In this document: in pieces, positions 44,773 through 56,537 of the stretch | Layout: every line of letters starts with the position of its first letter | Numbering within the stretch: the stretch's first letter is position 1 | Assembly (NCBI GenBank): GCA_026008535.1 | Contig: BRKX01000011.1 | Span: 14,454,001-14,518,000, forward strand | DNA from: Perilla frutescens | Taxonomy: Eukaryota > Streptophyta > Magnoliopsida > Lamiales > Lamiaceae | Length of the DNA: 64,000 nucleotides | Direction: 5' to 3' | The notes under the pieces: generated by a model | Database searches by the model: none | Seen by the model: the letters and a program-made list of their open reading frames with translations, nothing else | Told to the model about the DNA's origin: nothing | Translations under genes and position numbers: made by a program

Positions 44773-46284
44773 ATGGAAGCTAACCCTTTCAACAACCCTG
44801 ACAATGCCAATGCCAATGCCAATGCGGCTAGAAACATGAGAGACTTTGCTCGTCCCGTGATTGGGGCGTCAACTTCTTGCATAGTTCTTGGTGAAGCCGC
44901 AAGGAACTACGAGTTGAAGAACATCCATTTTAGCCAACTTCCCTCATTCTATGGGATGCCGGCCGAAGATGCTTTGAACTTCATCCGAGAGTTCTACTCC
45001 GTCGTTCAAACCTTTCCTCTACAAGGTTTGAACGAAGATCAATTGAAGATGAGGTGTTTCCCTTACACGTTGAAGGATCGAGCCAAGACGTGGTTCATGT
45101 CTCTTCCAGCCAATTCATTGGCCAATTGGAATGCCGTCTATGAGAAGTTCATGGCCAAGTACTACTCCAATCAAAAGACCCAAGACTTGAGAGCTCAAAT
45201 TGTTACCTTCACCCAATCTCCGAGTGAATCGTTCCATGAAGCTTGGGATCGATTTCGAGGTCTCCAACAACAATGCCCTCACCACCATCTCGCACCCGAG
45301 TTGCTCAACCAATTCTTCTACAACGGGCTTTCACAAAATTTTCAATATATGGTGGACAATGCATCGGGATGTGACATTGGAGGACGCACCGCCCAAGAGG
45401 TCTCAAACATCTATGAGACCATGGCCACAACTTCTCAACAAAAGAGTGCTAGGGGGAAGAGAGCTTCTGTCAATGAAGCTAACCCTAGTTATGATGTGAT
45501 GAAGCAACTTGCCGAGTTGACAAGGCAAGTAGAGATTCTTAGAACTTCCGAGAGACCACCCCAACAAGTGATGACCGTTGAGACTTGTGGGATTTGTGGA
45601 GAGTATGGTCATAGAGCCAACTTGTCCCAAAGATCGATCGAGCCAGAGTCAAGTGAAGAGACTCATTTCCATGCTCTTCAAGAGCAAGTGAATGCTCTCC
45701 AAGACTTCCAACCACGCCAACAATACAACCCCTACTCTCAAACATACAATCCGGGGTGGAGCAATCACCCTAATTTCTCTTGGAAACAACCTCAACAACC
45801 ACCTCAACCACCACAACAACCGCCTCCACCTCAACAAGCCGGAGGTGGCCAAGCTCTACCTTATCCTAGGCCGCAACAATATCCGGCCCAACCGAACCAA
45901 TCGCCAAGGCCAACATTGCAAGACACCTTGCAATCCTTCATTCAAGCCACACAACAAAGATTTGAATCCGTGGAGGCTTCCGTGAAGAGAATTGAGACTC
46001 AAGTGGGCCAAATAGCCGGTACCGTTGGAGAATTGGCCAAGCAAGCAAAGTCGGGTAAGTTGCCAAGCAAACCGGAGCAAACTCAAGCAATCACCGTGCT
46101 TAGAGGAGGAAAGGTGATCGATAACAAGGTTGGCGAGTCAAGCACAACCAAGGAGGTTGAAAAAGAAGATGAAACTCCTTCACAACAACAAAAGGAGTCC
46201 GAGAAAGAAAGTGAAGAAGCGAAGAAGCCCGCACTCCACAAGGCTACCAATCCTTACAATCCTCCAATTCCATTTCCAAGCTAG
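44773..46284 (+). CDS. gypsy gag (Retrotrans_gag), ends early at a TAG
   Basis: I choose the ATG at 44,773 (MEANPFNNPDNANANANAAR), although the frame is open upstream to 44,716. Gag assembles the particle and packages RNA. The capsid-like region at about residues 50-200 contains FYGMPAEDALNFIREF, LKDRAKTWFMSLPANS, YEKFMAKYYSNQ and FHEAWDRFRGLQQQCP. Near residue 275 is a zinc knuckle with its last Cys changed to Ser (CGICGEYGHRANLS). A Pro/Gln-rich linker and a charged C-terminus follow. A TAG at 46,282 ends it, but sequence typical of the same protein continues beyond (FYKLLSKVNVNLPLLDVI). The TAG is therefore probably a mutation in a once-longer gag-pol frame. Confidence 0.85.
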   Translation: MEANPFNNPDNANANANAARNMRDFARPVIGASTSCIVLGEAARNYELKNIHFSQLPSFYGMPAEDALNFIREFYSVVQTFPLQGLNEDQLKMRCFPYTLKDRAKTWFMSLPANSLANWNAVYEKFMAKYYSNQKTQDLRAQIVTFTQSPSESFHEAWDRFRGLQQQCPHHHLAPELLNQFFYNGLSQNFQYMVDNASGCDIGGRTAQEVSNIYETMATTSQQKSARGKRASVNEANPSYDVMKQLAELTRQVEILRTSERPPQQVMTVETCGICGEYGHRANLSQRSIEPESSEETHFHALQEQVNALQDFQPRQQYNPYSQTYNPGWSNHPNFSWKQPQQPPQPPQQPPPPQQAGGGQALPYPRPQQYPAQPNQSPRPTLQDTLQSFIQATQQRFESVEASVKRIETQVGQIAGTVGELAKQAKSGKLPSKPEQTQAITVLRGGKVIDNKVGESSTTKEVEKEDETPSQQQKESEKESEEAKKPALHKATNPYNPPIPFPS

Positions 46285-46414
46285 TTAAGAAATGAGAAGA
46301 AAGACACCCAATTCCAAGAGTTCTACAAACTCCTATCCAAGGTGAATGTCAATCTTCCACTCCTTGATGTCATCCGAAATGTGCCGGCCTATGTCAAGTT
46401 CTTCAAAGAAGAGG

Positions 46415-49400
46415 AAGTTTGGAGAGGATGAGAAGATAGAGGTATCCGAAGTGGCTAGTGCAATCCTATAACATCAACTACCACCAAAGCTCCGTGATCC
46501 AGGTAGTTTTACTCTTAAAATTGCTTTGAGAAATGGCAAAGAAGCATGTGGTATGCTAGATCTAGGAGCCGGAATTAATTTGATGCCTTACTCTATTTAT
46601 AAACAATTAGAGTTAGGTGAATTGAAACCAACTAGAATGTGTCTTCAATTGGCGGATCGGTCAGTGAGATATCCTAGGGGAATAATAGAGGACATTCTAG
46701 TTAAGGTTGGTGGATTAATCATACCGATTGATTTTGTTGTTTTGGATGTGGGTGATGTGAAAGAAACGGGTAAAGAGCACACTCTCCTCCTAGGTAGACC
46801 TTTTATGGCTACAACTAACACCTTGATTGATGTTAAAAATGGGATGTTAAAATTGTCGGTGTTAGGAGAAATGGTGTCTTTTTCCGTACATGAAAACAAG
46901 GTTATTCCCGTCTCCTCATTTGAGGAAAATTGTTCTTACATAGATGCTATTGATGTCTTGGCCGAGGAGGTTTTTTTGCAGGAAATAGGTGCCCCGTGGA
47001 GGAGTGAAGCCTCGTCCGAGGAACTTGCTATGGATGAAGCCTACCTCAAGTGTGGGGGAGACGAGTTGAATGCCGAAGAGATGGAGATCTTGCTAGGAGA
47101 AGGCATAAGTCTAATGGAAGTCATGGCCTTCACCGAAGAGGAAGTGAAGCCTACTCCCGAGCTTGAGCTCAAGGAGCTCCCATCTCATCTCAAATATGTC
47201 TATCTTGACGATGACGAGAAGAAGCCCGTGATTATCTTCTCCGGGCTAGAAAAGGAAGAAGAAGACCTCTTAGTAGCCGTACTAAAGAGGAACAAGCAAG
47301 CCATTGGATGGAGTCTTTCCGACATCAAAGGCATTAGCCCCTCTACGTGTATGTATCGCATCATTCTAGAGGAAGGGGCTAAGCCGGTTCGTGAAAGGCA
47401 AAGGAGGCTCAACCCCGTGCTCATGGAAGTAGTAAAGAAGGAGATTCTTAAGCTCCTAGCGGAAGGGATCATTTATCCCATAGCCGATAGAGAATGGGTG
47501 AGCCCGGTCTATGTGGTTCCAAAGAAAGGAGGGATAACGGTCGTTGAGAACGACAAGAGAGAACATGTGGCTACTCGAACCACCACCGGGTGGAGAATGT
47601 GTATTGACTACCGAAAGCTCAATGCCGCCACAAGAAAAGACCATTTTCCCCTTCCTTTCATTGATCAAATACTTGATAAACTTTCCGGACATAGTTTTTA
47701 TTTCTTTCTTGACGGTTTATCGGGTTATTTTCAGGTGGCCATAGCGCCGGAAGACCAAGCCAAGACCGCATTCACGTGCCCGTTTGGTACGTTTGCGTGT
47801 CGAAGGATGCCATTTGGACTATGCAATGCACCGGGCACTTTCCAAAGGTGTATGTTCTCAATCTTCTCTGAGATGATTGGAGACTTCATTGAGGTATTCA
47901 TGGATGACTTTTCGGTCTTTGGATCCTCATTTTCCGATTGTTTAGAGAAGTTAGAACTTGTCATGAAAAGATGCATAGAAAGTAGCCTAACTGTTAGTTG
48001 GGAAAAGAGTCATTTTATGGTTACTAGTGGCATAGTCCTTGGTCATGTTGTGTCTAAAGAAGGAATGAGTGTAGACAAGGCTAAGGTAGATGTGATTGAA
48101 AAATTGCCTCCACCCATTAATGTGAAAGGAATTAGAAGCTTTCTAGGCCATGCCGGTTTTTACCGTAGGTTTATTAAAGACTTCTCAAAAATTAGCCAAC
48201 CTCTATGCCACTTACTTGCTCAAGATGTTCCTTTTGAGTTTGATGAAAAATGCTTGCATGCTTTTAATACTCTTAAGGAGAAATTGATCACCGCACCCGT
48301 TGTTGTTCCCCCTGATTGGTCTTTACCATTTGAGATAATGTGTGATGCATCAAATTCCGCCGTTGACGCCATTTTGGGTCAACGTATTGATAAAATTCTT
48401 CGTGTAATTTACTATGCTAGCCTCACCTTGAATAGTACGCAAGTAAATTACACCACAACCGAAAAAGAATTGCTTGTCGTTGTGTTTTCATTGGATAAAT
48501 TTAGATCCTACATATTAGGTTCTAAAGTAATTGTTCATAGTGATCATGCGGCTTTAAGGCATTTATTGATCAAACCACAAGCTAAACCTAGACTCATTAG
48601 GTGGATTTTGCTTGTACAAGAATTTGATGTTGAGATTATGGATAGAAAAGGGTGTGAAAACGTGGTAGCGGACCATTTATCTCGCCTCCCCGATGATGAA
48701 AATTTCAATTTGTTGCATGAAAAAGGAGTCGATTGTGATATATTTCCATATGAGCATGCTCTTGAGCTTAATTCCTCTCCTTGGTATGCCGATATTGTCA
48801 ATTATCTTGCTTGTGATAAATTGCGACCTAACCTTTCTTTTCAAGAAAAGAAAAGATTTTTGGCAATGTGTATGTATTACTTTTGGGACGATCCATACCT
48901 TTTCCATTTGGAAAAATACGAGATAATTCGAAGATGTGTCCCGGAAGAGGAGCAAACCGATATTCTAGCCTTTTGCCACTCATCTCATTGTGGTGGTCAT
49001 TTTGGAGGGCAAAAGACGGCTAGAAAGATTCTACAATCCGGTTTATATTGGCCTTCAATTTTTAAAGATGCTCATGCTTACTCCATTTCATGTGATAAAT
49101 GCCAAAGAGTTGGTAATATTGGGAGGAGAAATGAAATGCCTCTAAATATCAATCTTGTTGTTGAAATTTTTTATGTTTGGGGTATTGATTTTATGGGACC
49201 ATTTCCTAACTCATTTGGCTTCGAATATATCCTCTTAGCGGTCAATTATGTCTCAAAATGGGTTGAAGCAATCCCCACTAGGTCTTGTGACGCTAATGTG
49301 GTTGTCAAGTTTGTGCAGGAGCATATTTTGAGTAGGTTTGGATTCCCTAGGGCGACCATAAGTGACGGTGGAACTCATTTCACCAACAAGCTTTTTGCAA

Positions 49401-50071
49401 GATTGATGAAGAAAAATGGAGTGACTCACAAGGTGGCGACTCCATACCATCCTCAAACTTCCGGTCAAGTTGAGACGAGCAACAAACAAATTCAAAACAT
49501 CTTGAAGAAGACCGTGAATGTTACGAGGAAGGATTGGTCACAAAGGCTACCGGATGCTCTTTGGGCGTACCGGACGGCCTACAAAACCATTCTAGGGATG
49601 AGCCCATACCGCCTCGTTTATGGAAAATCATGTCATCTCCCCATTGAGATCGAGCACCGAGCCCATTGGGCTATAAAGGTGGTGAATTGTGATCTAGCAA
49701 GTGCGGGAAATGAGCGAGCCTTGCAATTGTCCGAGCTCGACAAATTGAGAAACGAAGCTTATGACAACGCCAAGATTTATAAAGACAAAGTGAAGAGGCT
49801 ACACGATAGGCGGATTGTCAAGAAAGAGCTTACGCCGGGCATGAAGGTCCTCCTTTTCAACACTAGATTGCGGCTATTCCCCGGGAAACTCAAATCACGA
49901 TGGAGCGGACCGTTTGTCATTGAAGAAGTGTTCCCCTACAGAGTGTTCACACTGAAAAATCCGGTGACGAATGCTACATTCCAAGTGAACGGCCATCGAG
50001 TCAAACCATACTATGAAGGGTTTTCGCACGAAGCCGATATGGAGGAATTGAAACTTGTCAATTCCGAGTGA
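46415..50071 (+). CDS. gypsy pol (protease, RT, RNase H, integrase), largely intact
   Basis: The frame runs open from 46,472 to 50,071, and the pol reading is recognisable from 46,415, with one TAA at 46,469. A small deletion at about 46,408 shifts it out of the gag frame. Protease: LDLGAGINLMPYSIY. Reverse transcriptase at about 47,400-48,000: LDGLSGYFQVAI, MPFGLCNAPGTFQ and catalytic FMDDF. RNase H at about 48,330-48,560: CDASNSAVDA, TEKELL and HSDHAALR. Integrase: an HHCC finger (CHSSHCGG..CDKCQR, 48,960-49,110), then catalytic D (GIDFMGPF), D (ISDGGTHF) and E (HPQTSGQVETSNKQ). All catalytic residues are present, so these domains could still be functional. Confidence 0.93.
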
Positions 50072-50689
50072 ATTCTCCAAAAACTTCGTCTAGCTCGAGA
50101 CATTAAAATGAGCGTTGCATGAGAGGCAACCCATGATTTTTATTGTTTGATTTTATTTTCTCTTGTCTTAATTTTAAGTTTTTCATGGTATTTTGTGGGT
50201 GGAAAATTTTTAATTGGGAAAATAATTTTGCAGAGTTGGAGAAGGGAAGAAAAGCAGAGTAGGAAGAAATTGGAAAAACAGGGGAGGATTGGCCTATGTC
50301 CACACGCCGCCGCGCACAAAGCCCCTCGGCCCAGCCCTCCCGCGGGCAAGCAACATGCGCCGGCGTGCGCCTGAAAATCTTCCCCCGCGGGCGCGCACCT
50401 GGCAAATTCTCCCCCGCGACCGCGGGCCCTTCTCGCCCGTCTCACCATATAAAAGGGGCCTCAATTTCTGGAGCCCTATTTTCTCCACACATCCGCGCCG
50501 CAACTCCTCCAAATTCTTCCTCCTTGCTGCAAAACTCCACAACAACCCCTTAAAAGTTGAACAAATTTCTGCCCAACCTTTCTCGCCGCCGCGCCGACAC
50601 TCGCCGCCGCGCTCCAAGCCGCCGCCACGCCCCGCCGCTACAAGTCCTCTTTTGTTGTTCTCTCCTTCTTGCCTCAAGCTCTCATCTTC
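50072..50689 (+). other. Spacer between pol and the third ORF
   Basis: An AT-rich start is followed by a GC-rich stretch (50,290-50,640) with repeated CCCGCGGGCGCGC-like and CGCCGCCGCGC motifs, similar in kind to the GC-rich block of the LTRs. Several overlapping frames are open only because of composition. Confidence 0.5.
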
Positions 50690-52198
50690 ATGGCTCCCAA
50701 GCAAAAAACGACTTCTACTGCATCAGGAGAGGCAGGTTCCAGTGCCATTCGGGAAGTGGAGAACCTTGCATACCAATTTGGAGCTCCTTTCCTTCTCATC
50801 TCCCTAGTAGAAGGTAAACGTTTCACAATCTTCTAAAAATTTGATATTACTTCTCCACGATATATTGATTGGAGGTTGATGCACTCTTTGGGGCTGGAGG
50901 AAAAAGTGAACAAATATCTTAAGTCTTTGAGCTTGGAGACTTTTGCAAAAATGAAATTTGAAGCTTATGATTATTTGTGTCTTGAATTTTTGGTATCTTT
51001 AGAGTATGATGAGCGGGAGTAGAAGAAAATTTCTTTTAGAATGTTGGAGAACATATATGAGGTGACATTGTCCAATTTGAAAGATTATTTTGATTTTGCA
51101 TCTAAGGGCATTAACGAACGCCCATCTGATTTCAATGTGGCCAAGGCTTGGTATGAAATCTCAGGTTTTCACAACTGGGACCCCAAGGGGACACCGAGCA
51201 AGTATATTCAGGATCCTGCATTATCCATGGTGCATAAATTTTTGGCCTACAATGTCAGTGGGAAAGAGCAGGCCAACAAAGTGAATTCAACGGAGGTTTA
51301 TCTTTTGTGGTGTGCCAAGAAGAAGAAGAAAGTTTGCCCTTCCACTTCCCTTTGGTCGGCCATCAAGGGTATGCGACAGTGGGACATCCAACACTCTTCT
51401 TTCGGTGCCTTCATTTCCGCCTTAGCTGTTAAACTTGGAGTGCTTGCAGAGAATAGCCCAGCCCCTAATGGCCAAACCCGAGTTGCTCAGTACAACATTG
51501 ACAAAGATGAGCTCAAACGGGCTCAGCTTATTTATGATGAGCATCAGGTGCGCCCTCACGCCAAAAGGAATTGCGTTGAGAAGTTGCGACTTGCCCAACA
51601 GGGCACCATGCAACTTACCGGAGGCGCCGGGACTTCATCTGCACCACGTGGTCTATCAGATGAACCCGATGAAGTGGGCAATGAAGAACCTAACGATGAA
51701 GAAGAGCAAGGAGAAGGAGACGAAGACGCCCAAGAGCACCACTTTCAGCAGCCCCCACAGCCCGATTTTCATATACCGCAAGCCGACTGGACGTTCTTCC
51801 AGGACCATTTTGACACTTCTATAGGGCAATTCCAGCACAACTTTCAGGAGCACTATGACTCCTCCCTGCACCAGTTCCGGCAAGGCCTCAAGCAAACACT
51901 GGTCAACTCAATGGGGCAGTTCCAGCAGCATTTTGTCTCCTCCATGGGCCAATACCGGCAAGATTACTCCAACACAATAACACAATTCCAAGATCATTTC
52001 GACATCTCCATAGGAGAGTTTCGTCAGGAGTTGGGATCCCTACGTAATGATCTTGGGGATTTTCACCAAGAAGTCAATAGCCGCCTAGACAGCCATGATG
52101 AGCGAATGACAGCCTTGGAGCACAGCTGGAACAACTGGACCATCTCCTATCCTTACCCGCAGCCTCCGCCACCACCTTATGATCCACCAGAGCAGTGA
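50690..52198 (+). pseudogene. Third ORF in env position (Athila-type protein), two in-frame stops
   Basis: The ATG at 50,690 begins MAPKQKTTSTASGEAGSS. The frame runs to 52,198 (about 502 codons), broken by TAA at 50,834 and TAG at 51,020; the last 385 codons are open. The N-terminal half has ITSPRYIDWRLMHSLGL, WYEISGFHNWDPKGTPS and EVYLLWCAKKKKKVCPSTS, which resemble Athila third-ORF/transposon proteins. The C-terminal half is acidic, then has repeated F..S.GQF...F units at about residues 360-460, likely helical, then a Pro-rich end. I see no signal peptide or membrane segment, so calling it an envelope protein would be by position only. Confidence 0.75.
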
Positions 52199-53422
52199 AG
52201 TTCTTTTGTATTTGTGTGTACTATTTATTTTGTGTTCGTGTGCGTATTGTTATTGTTTCAGTTCATCCCTTGCCGTTGTTCGTTGGTTGTTTTGTCAATG
52301 TTTTGTAGGAACCAGCGCCTGTTGCCGGTCCTCTACGATTTGTAATGTGCTACTTTCCCCTATTCTCTTATTGCATCTTGTTTTCTTACATTGAGGACAA
52401 TGCATGTTTCAAGTGTGGGGGAGAGCTCGTTATGTTATGTAGTGAATTTCGTTGTTTTTGCTTAAATATGTTGGTGTTGATATTGTTATGTTAATTGCGT
52501 TGGTTTTAATTTGCATGATTAGTTGTTTTTGTTAGCTTGGTATGTTGTGAGCCTCCCACTTAGTATAGTATTTTGCCTTGTCCGATGGTCAAATTTGAAA
52601 ATTTTTAATATGAATCTTCAAGGAATCATTTTCAAGTTGCTCATGAATGAATGAATTGTTCCGTGGTTTCACCCTTGAACATGAATTATTTTTGAATGTG
52701 ATCACAATTTGATGATTGACTTGAAGAGTCTTGCCTTTGAGAGAATAGGAAGAATGCTTGGCCTTGTTCTTGAAAAATTGCTTTCCTTAATCATTTATCC
52801 TTGTATCTATAATATAAAATAAAAAAATAAAAAAATATATAATAATAAAAATATATATATATATATATAAAAAGAAGAGGGGGGAAAAATAAGGATCTCT
52901 ACTCCTCTAGTTGAATTATTCGACTATGAGTATGAGAAACCACACAAGGACACTAGGGATTTCCTCCCTATGGTTTTACCTCGTGATTTTTGATCCATTT
53001 CCCCATGTATGTGTTTAAATAAATGGGATTGCATTCCGGATTCTACTCCTCTCATGTGTGTTAATCCTTTCACGTGTTGTATGATGAGTATGGGAAACCA
53101 CATTAGGAAGCTCGGTTATACTCGATGATTTGACCTAATGATCCTTGTCCTGTGTTTGCAATCCCCCTTGTTGCTTTATGAAGTATCTTAATAAATTGGG
53201 ATGTGATTTGTGGGGATGTAAATTAATTGAATATGGGATAACATGTTTTTTCTAAAATTGAGAGGACAAGCAATTCACATGATTGGATATTGTGTTCACA
53301 TTCTTGGATGATGAATGTTTTTGTGGGAACCATGCAATTGTCGATTACATGATCACCTTGTGAATATTCTTTCTTGCTTCATATTCTTAATTTCTTATTT
53401 GCTTGAGGACAAGCAAAGAGCT
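52199..53422 (+). other. Non-coding spacer before the polypurine tract
   Basis: About 1.2 kb with no gene. It contains an AT-rich simple stretch (52,800-52,870), a diverged repeat around GAGTATG(A/G)GAAACCACA (52,927 and 53,086), and an internal polypurine-like module at 52,391-52,424. Confidence 0.55.
52411..52424 (+). other. Internal (second) polypurine-tract-like site
   Basis: AAGTGTGGGGGAGA, preceded exactly 20 bases upstream by TTGAGGACAA. The true polypurine tract has the same two blocks at the same spacing. Confidence 0.65.
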
Positions 53423-53436
53423 AAGTGTGGGGGAGT
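53423..53436 (+). other. Polypurine tract of the gypsy element
   Basis: AAGTGTGGGGGAGT directly precedes the 3' LTR and would prime plus-strand DNA synthesis. Confidence 0.85.
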
Positions 53437-54158
53437 TGTTTAGTGTCTACTTATACCATTTTAGTACAATAATCTTGTTATGTTCAATAACTTGTTGCGT
53501 TGATTTTTATATTGTTATTGTTGATTTTTAGGCGTTTATTTGTGTTTATTGCTCTAATGGTGGATTATGCCAAGTATTGCAAATCTTGAGCTTTTGATCT
53601 CAAAAGCAGGAATTTTATGGCATTTTGGTGGCAAGCAGGACAGTCAGAAATTAAGATTGGATTCGTGGAAGAAAGAATTAAAAGATCAAGGAAGAACAAA
53701 ATAGGAGTTGAAGTGCATTGATCGTACTTGAAGAAATCGTGGAAAAAGGCCTCAAACCCCGCGGCCGCGCCAACCCCCGCCGCCGCGCGCAAGCCTCTCA
53801 GCCCAGCAGCTCCGCGGTCGCGTCAAGCCCACCGCCGCGCGCTGCAACCCTCGGCGAGGATGCTCCCGCGCCCGCGGGGGTGTGCGCCGGCGCGCGCAAT
53901 ATGATCCCAGCCCCTGCGGGCGCGCGGGTGCCCCTCCTTCCGATCAGCTTTCTCTTCTTCACCACTGTGATTTCCTCCTCCACTCTGGACAATTCCACTC
54001 CATTTCCTCCTCTATCTTAAGTTGGATGTTCTAATTTGTGAAGACCTTTGGTAGCTATATTAAATCAATAGGGAACTAGGTATTAATTCCCCTAAGTTTG
54101 CTTTTGGACTTTTGTCCCCCAAAAATCCTCCCAAATATCTCCTCCAAATCCTTGCATT

Positions 54159-54195
<37 letters not shown>

Positions 54196-55368
54196 TACGG
54201 ATTTCTCTCTCCCTCTCATATCTAATATTAGATTTTGGGGATTAAGAGATCATCACCATCATTCACTCCATACTCACCACTCCACTCTCTCTCTCTCTCA
54301 CCCATACCATTCTCTCCATTTTCTCCATTCTCTCTCTCTTTCACACACACTATACACACTAATCTCTACACCATTTTCCTTCACCATTTCCACCATCACC
54401 ACATCCACAAGAGGGAAGAGGAGATAAGGAAAAGAAAGGAGCCAAGCCAAGCAAGGAGAAGAGAAGACGAGAAGGTCGACGACGAGCCATCCGCGGAAGT
54501 TAAGCTCGGAGGAGGTTCATCTTGTATTTTTCTTTGTATTTCTTGGATGTTTGTGGGGATTTGTCCCAAAACTCTTGAAGAATACTTAATATTGTAGAAG
54601 TTTGAGTTATTTGCATTTGATTTATGAGATTACTTTCTTCCATGGTATTTGTGTTGTTTTGAGCATGTTTAGTGGCTAATCTCTCTATTAGGGGGTAGAG
54701 GATCGATGTGGTTTTGATCTATGCTTGTTCTTGTTGATTGCTGTTATTGGAATCGTGCTTTTTCATGTTTAGGTACTTGATCACTACTTGAACATTGATA
54801 GGATTTAGAGGAGTCTTGATTGTGAATCTAAATCCGGAAATTGGTTCCTTCGATGTTAGGTGCATAGGGTTCCTAAGTCTAATATGTTAATCTTACTTGT
54901 ATGATATAGCTAAGAGAGGTTTAACGAATAGACGGTGACAGGAATTGAAGTTAAACTAATTGGAAGGGTCTATCATATTTGTGAGATTAGCATTATCAAC
55001 TTGACTTAAGCATAGTGATAAAACCATTGAGAGAATCTACACCCTAATATCTTAATCAAACTTACTTCCTCTAATCTCAATTTACTTTGTGTATTTGCAC
55101 TTCATTGTCTTGCATTATTGTCTATTTCGAATTTGTAGCATAATCCTCATCAAACCCCTTATTAGAATGTTTAGATTTTATTTTAGTTGTTTTGTCAAAA
55201 GCATGTGTAGTCTATAGATAATTCTTTCACATAAAGTCTTCCTTGAGAGATCAACTCGGGTTAAGCTTATTACTTCTACAATTGACCCCGTCCAATTGCG
55301 GGTGTGGTCCTAAGTAGTGTCTAGTGAGCATAAACCGGAAATTATAAGTGTAAATTTGGACCTAATCA
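53437..55368 (+). repeat. 3' LTR of the gypsy element
   Basis: 1,932 bases, TGTTTAGTGTC...CCTAATCA. It has the same layout as the 5' LTR. Its CT run is shorter (about 54,163-54,192) and it lacks 4 bases of the TATAAATA-like motif near the end. Confidence 0.95.
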
Positions 55369-55373
55369 ACCAC

Positions 55374-56535
55374 CAAAGATTCTTACGTTGTTCAGGCAAA
55401 TAGGCTTATCTAAGAAGACAGATTCAGGTAATTTTCCAAGCAATGGTACAGAAGGAGATCTATTGATCAAATAAGTTACAGTCATGAGAGCTTCATTCCA
55501 AAAATGCTTCGATAAACCTGAAGCAACAAGAAGACTTCTAACTCTCTTAAGGAGAGTCCTATTCATTCTTTCAGTTGCTCCATTTTGATGTGCAGTATAG
55601 GGAACATATTTATGTCTAATGATCCCTTGATCATAACACCAATTATCCATAGCATAATTACAAAATTCAAGCCTATTATCAGTTCTGATGCATTTAATTT
55701 TCTTTTTAGTTTGATTTTGAATTTTAACAGCCCATTTAGAAAATTTCATAAAAACATCAGATTTATTCTTCATAAAAAACAACCAAGTTTTTCTAGAGAA
55801 ATCGTCAATAATTAACAAGAAAAATAAGTTTCCATCATGGGTGGGCTCCTTAGCTGGGCCCCAGACATCAACATCCAGATATTCAAGAATTTTAGTGCTA
55901 ACATGCTTCCTAGGATAAGGCACAGAAATATGAAATGAGGCTCTATGATGTTTTCCCATCACACATGGTTTACAGAAAGGTAAACTAGACACCTTGTCTT
56001 TTCCAAATGCACCAGATTTATGCAAAATTTCTAATCATTTGTTGTTCACGTGCCCTAGTCTAGCATGTCACAATGCAGTTTTATCCTCTTGGACCAAATT
56101 AACAATAGGCAAAGGCACAGATTCAGCTTGGACAATATACAAATCACCCTTTCTGGGTGCAGTGAAATAAAGCATAGAATCCTTTTCAAATTTAAATCTT
56201 AGATAATTCAGAGAGCCATCAAGCATTTTGTCAGCAATCTTTGACACAGACAACAAGCTAAATTTCAACTTAGGCACATATCTGACATCACTTAAGGTAA
56301 GCATGCTTCCATTTTCAAATTTTAAATATATATAACCTTTTCCTTGTATTTCACAGTTTTGACCATCAGCAAAAGCAACATGCCCAGAGTTCATATAATG
56401 CAGATTGTGAAACATATGCTTAAAAGGAGTGACATGAAAGGTGCAACTAGAATCAATGAGCCATTCATTTTTTGCACAGTTTTGGACACAACATTAGTGT
56501 AATTAATATACTGAAAATCATAGACATCATGCACC
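55374..56535 (-). pseudogene. copia 2 pol, 5' part (protease region and integrase)
   Basis: On the minus strand, FADGQNCEIQGKGYIYLKFE and LSDVRYVPKLKFSLLSVSKI (56,350-56,200) form the region around the copia protease. HARLGH is followed by PFCKPCVMGKHHRASF (GAG-pre-integrase). The integrase core has DVDVWGP, IIDDFSRKTW, RTDNRLEF and HQNGATERMNRTLL, with D, D and E in place. TGA stops lie at about 56,068 and 56,032; both sit where a tryptophan or coding residue is expected. The frame ends at the gypsy insertion after NNVRIFGG. The N-terminal part is in a different frame from gag. Confidence 0.88.
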
Positions 56536-56537
56536 AT

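Larger units (their letters stand above)
42516..55368 (+). mobile_element. Athila-like Ty3/gypsy retrotransposon, 12,853 bp
   Basis: Perfect ACCAC repeats flank it (42,511-42,515 and 55,369-55,373). The LTRs are 1,950 and 1,932 bases, with TG...CA ends. The primer site pairs with tRNA-Asp. Order: gag, protease-RT-RNase H-integrase, then a third ORF in the env position, ~1.2 kb spacer, polypurine tract. The Asp primer site, large size, FMDDF reverse transcriptase and third ORF point to the Athila lineage. In the last ~426 bases of the LTRs I count 8 substitutions and one 4-base gap, so it is the youngest large insertion here. It interrupts copia 2 within integrase. Confidence 0.95.

Noticed and set aside
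47048..47060. A third AAGTGTGGGGGAG inside pol as another polypurine tract
   Set aside because: It lacks the upstream TTGAGGACAA block and lies in conserved coding sequence, so it is probably chance.
50140..50807. Several overlapping frames of 70-170 codons between pol and the third ORF
   Set aside because: They arise in a GC-rich Pro/Arg/Ala composition on all frames and lack family motifs. They lie in the element's spacer.
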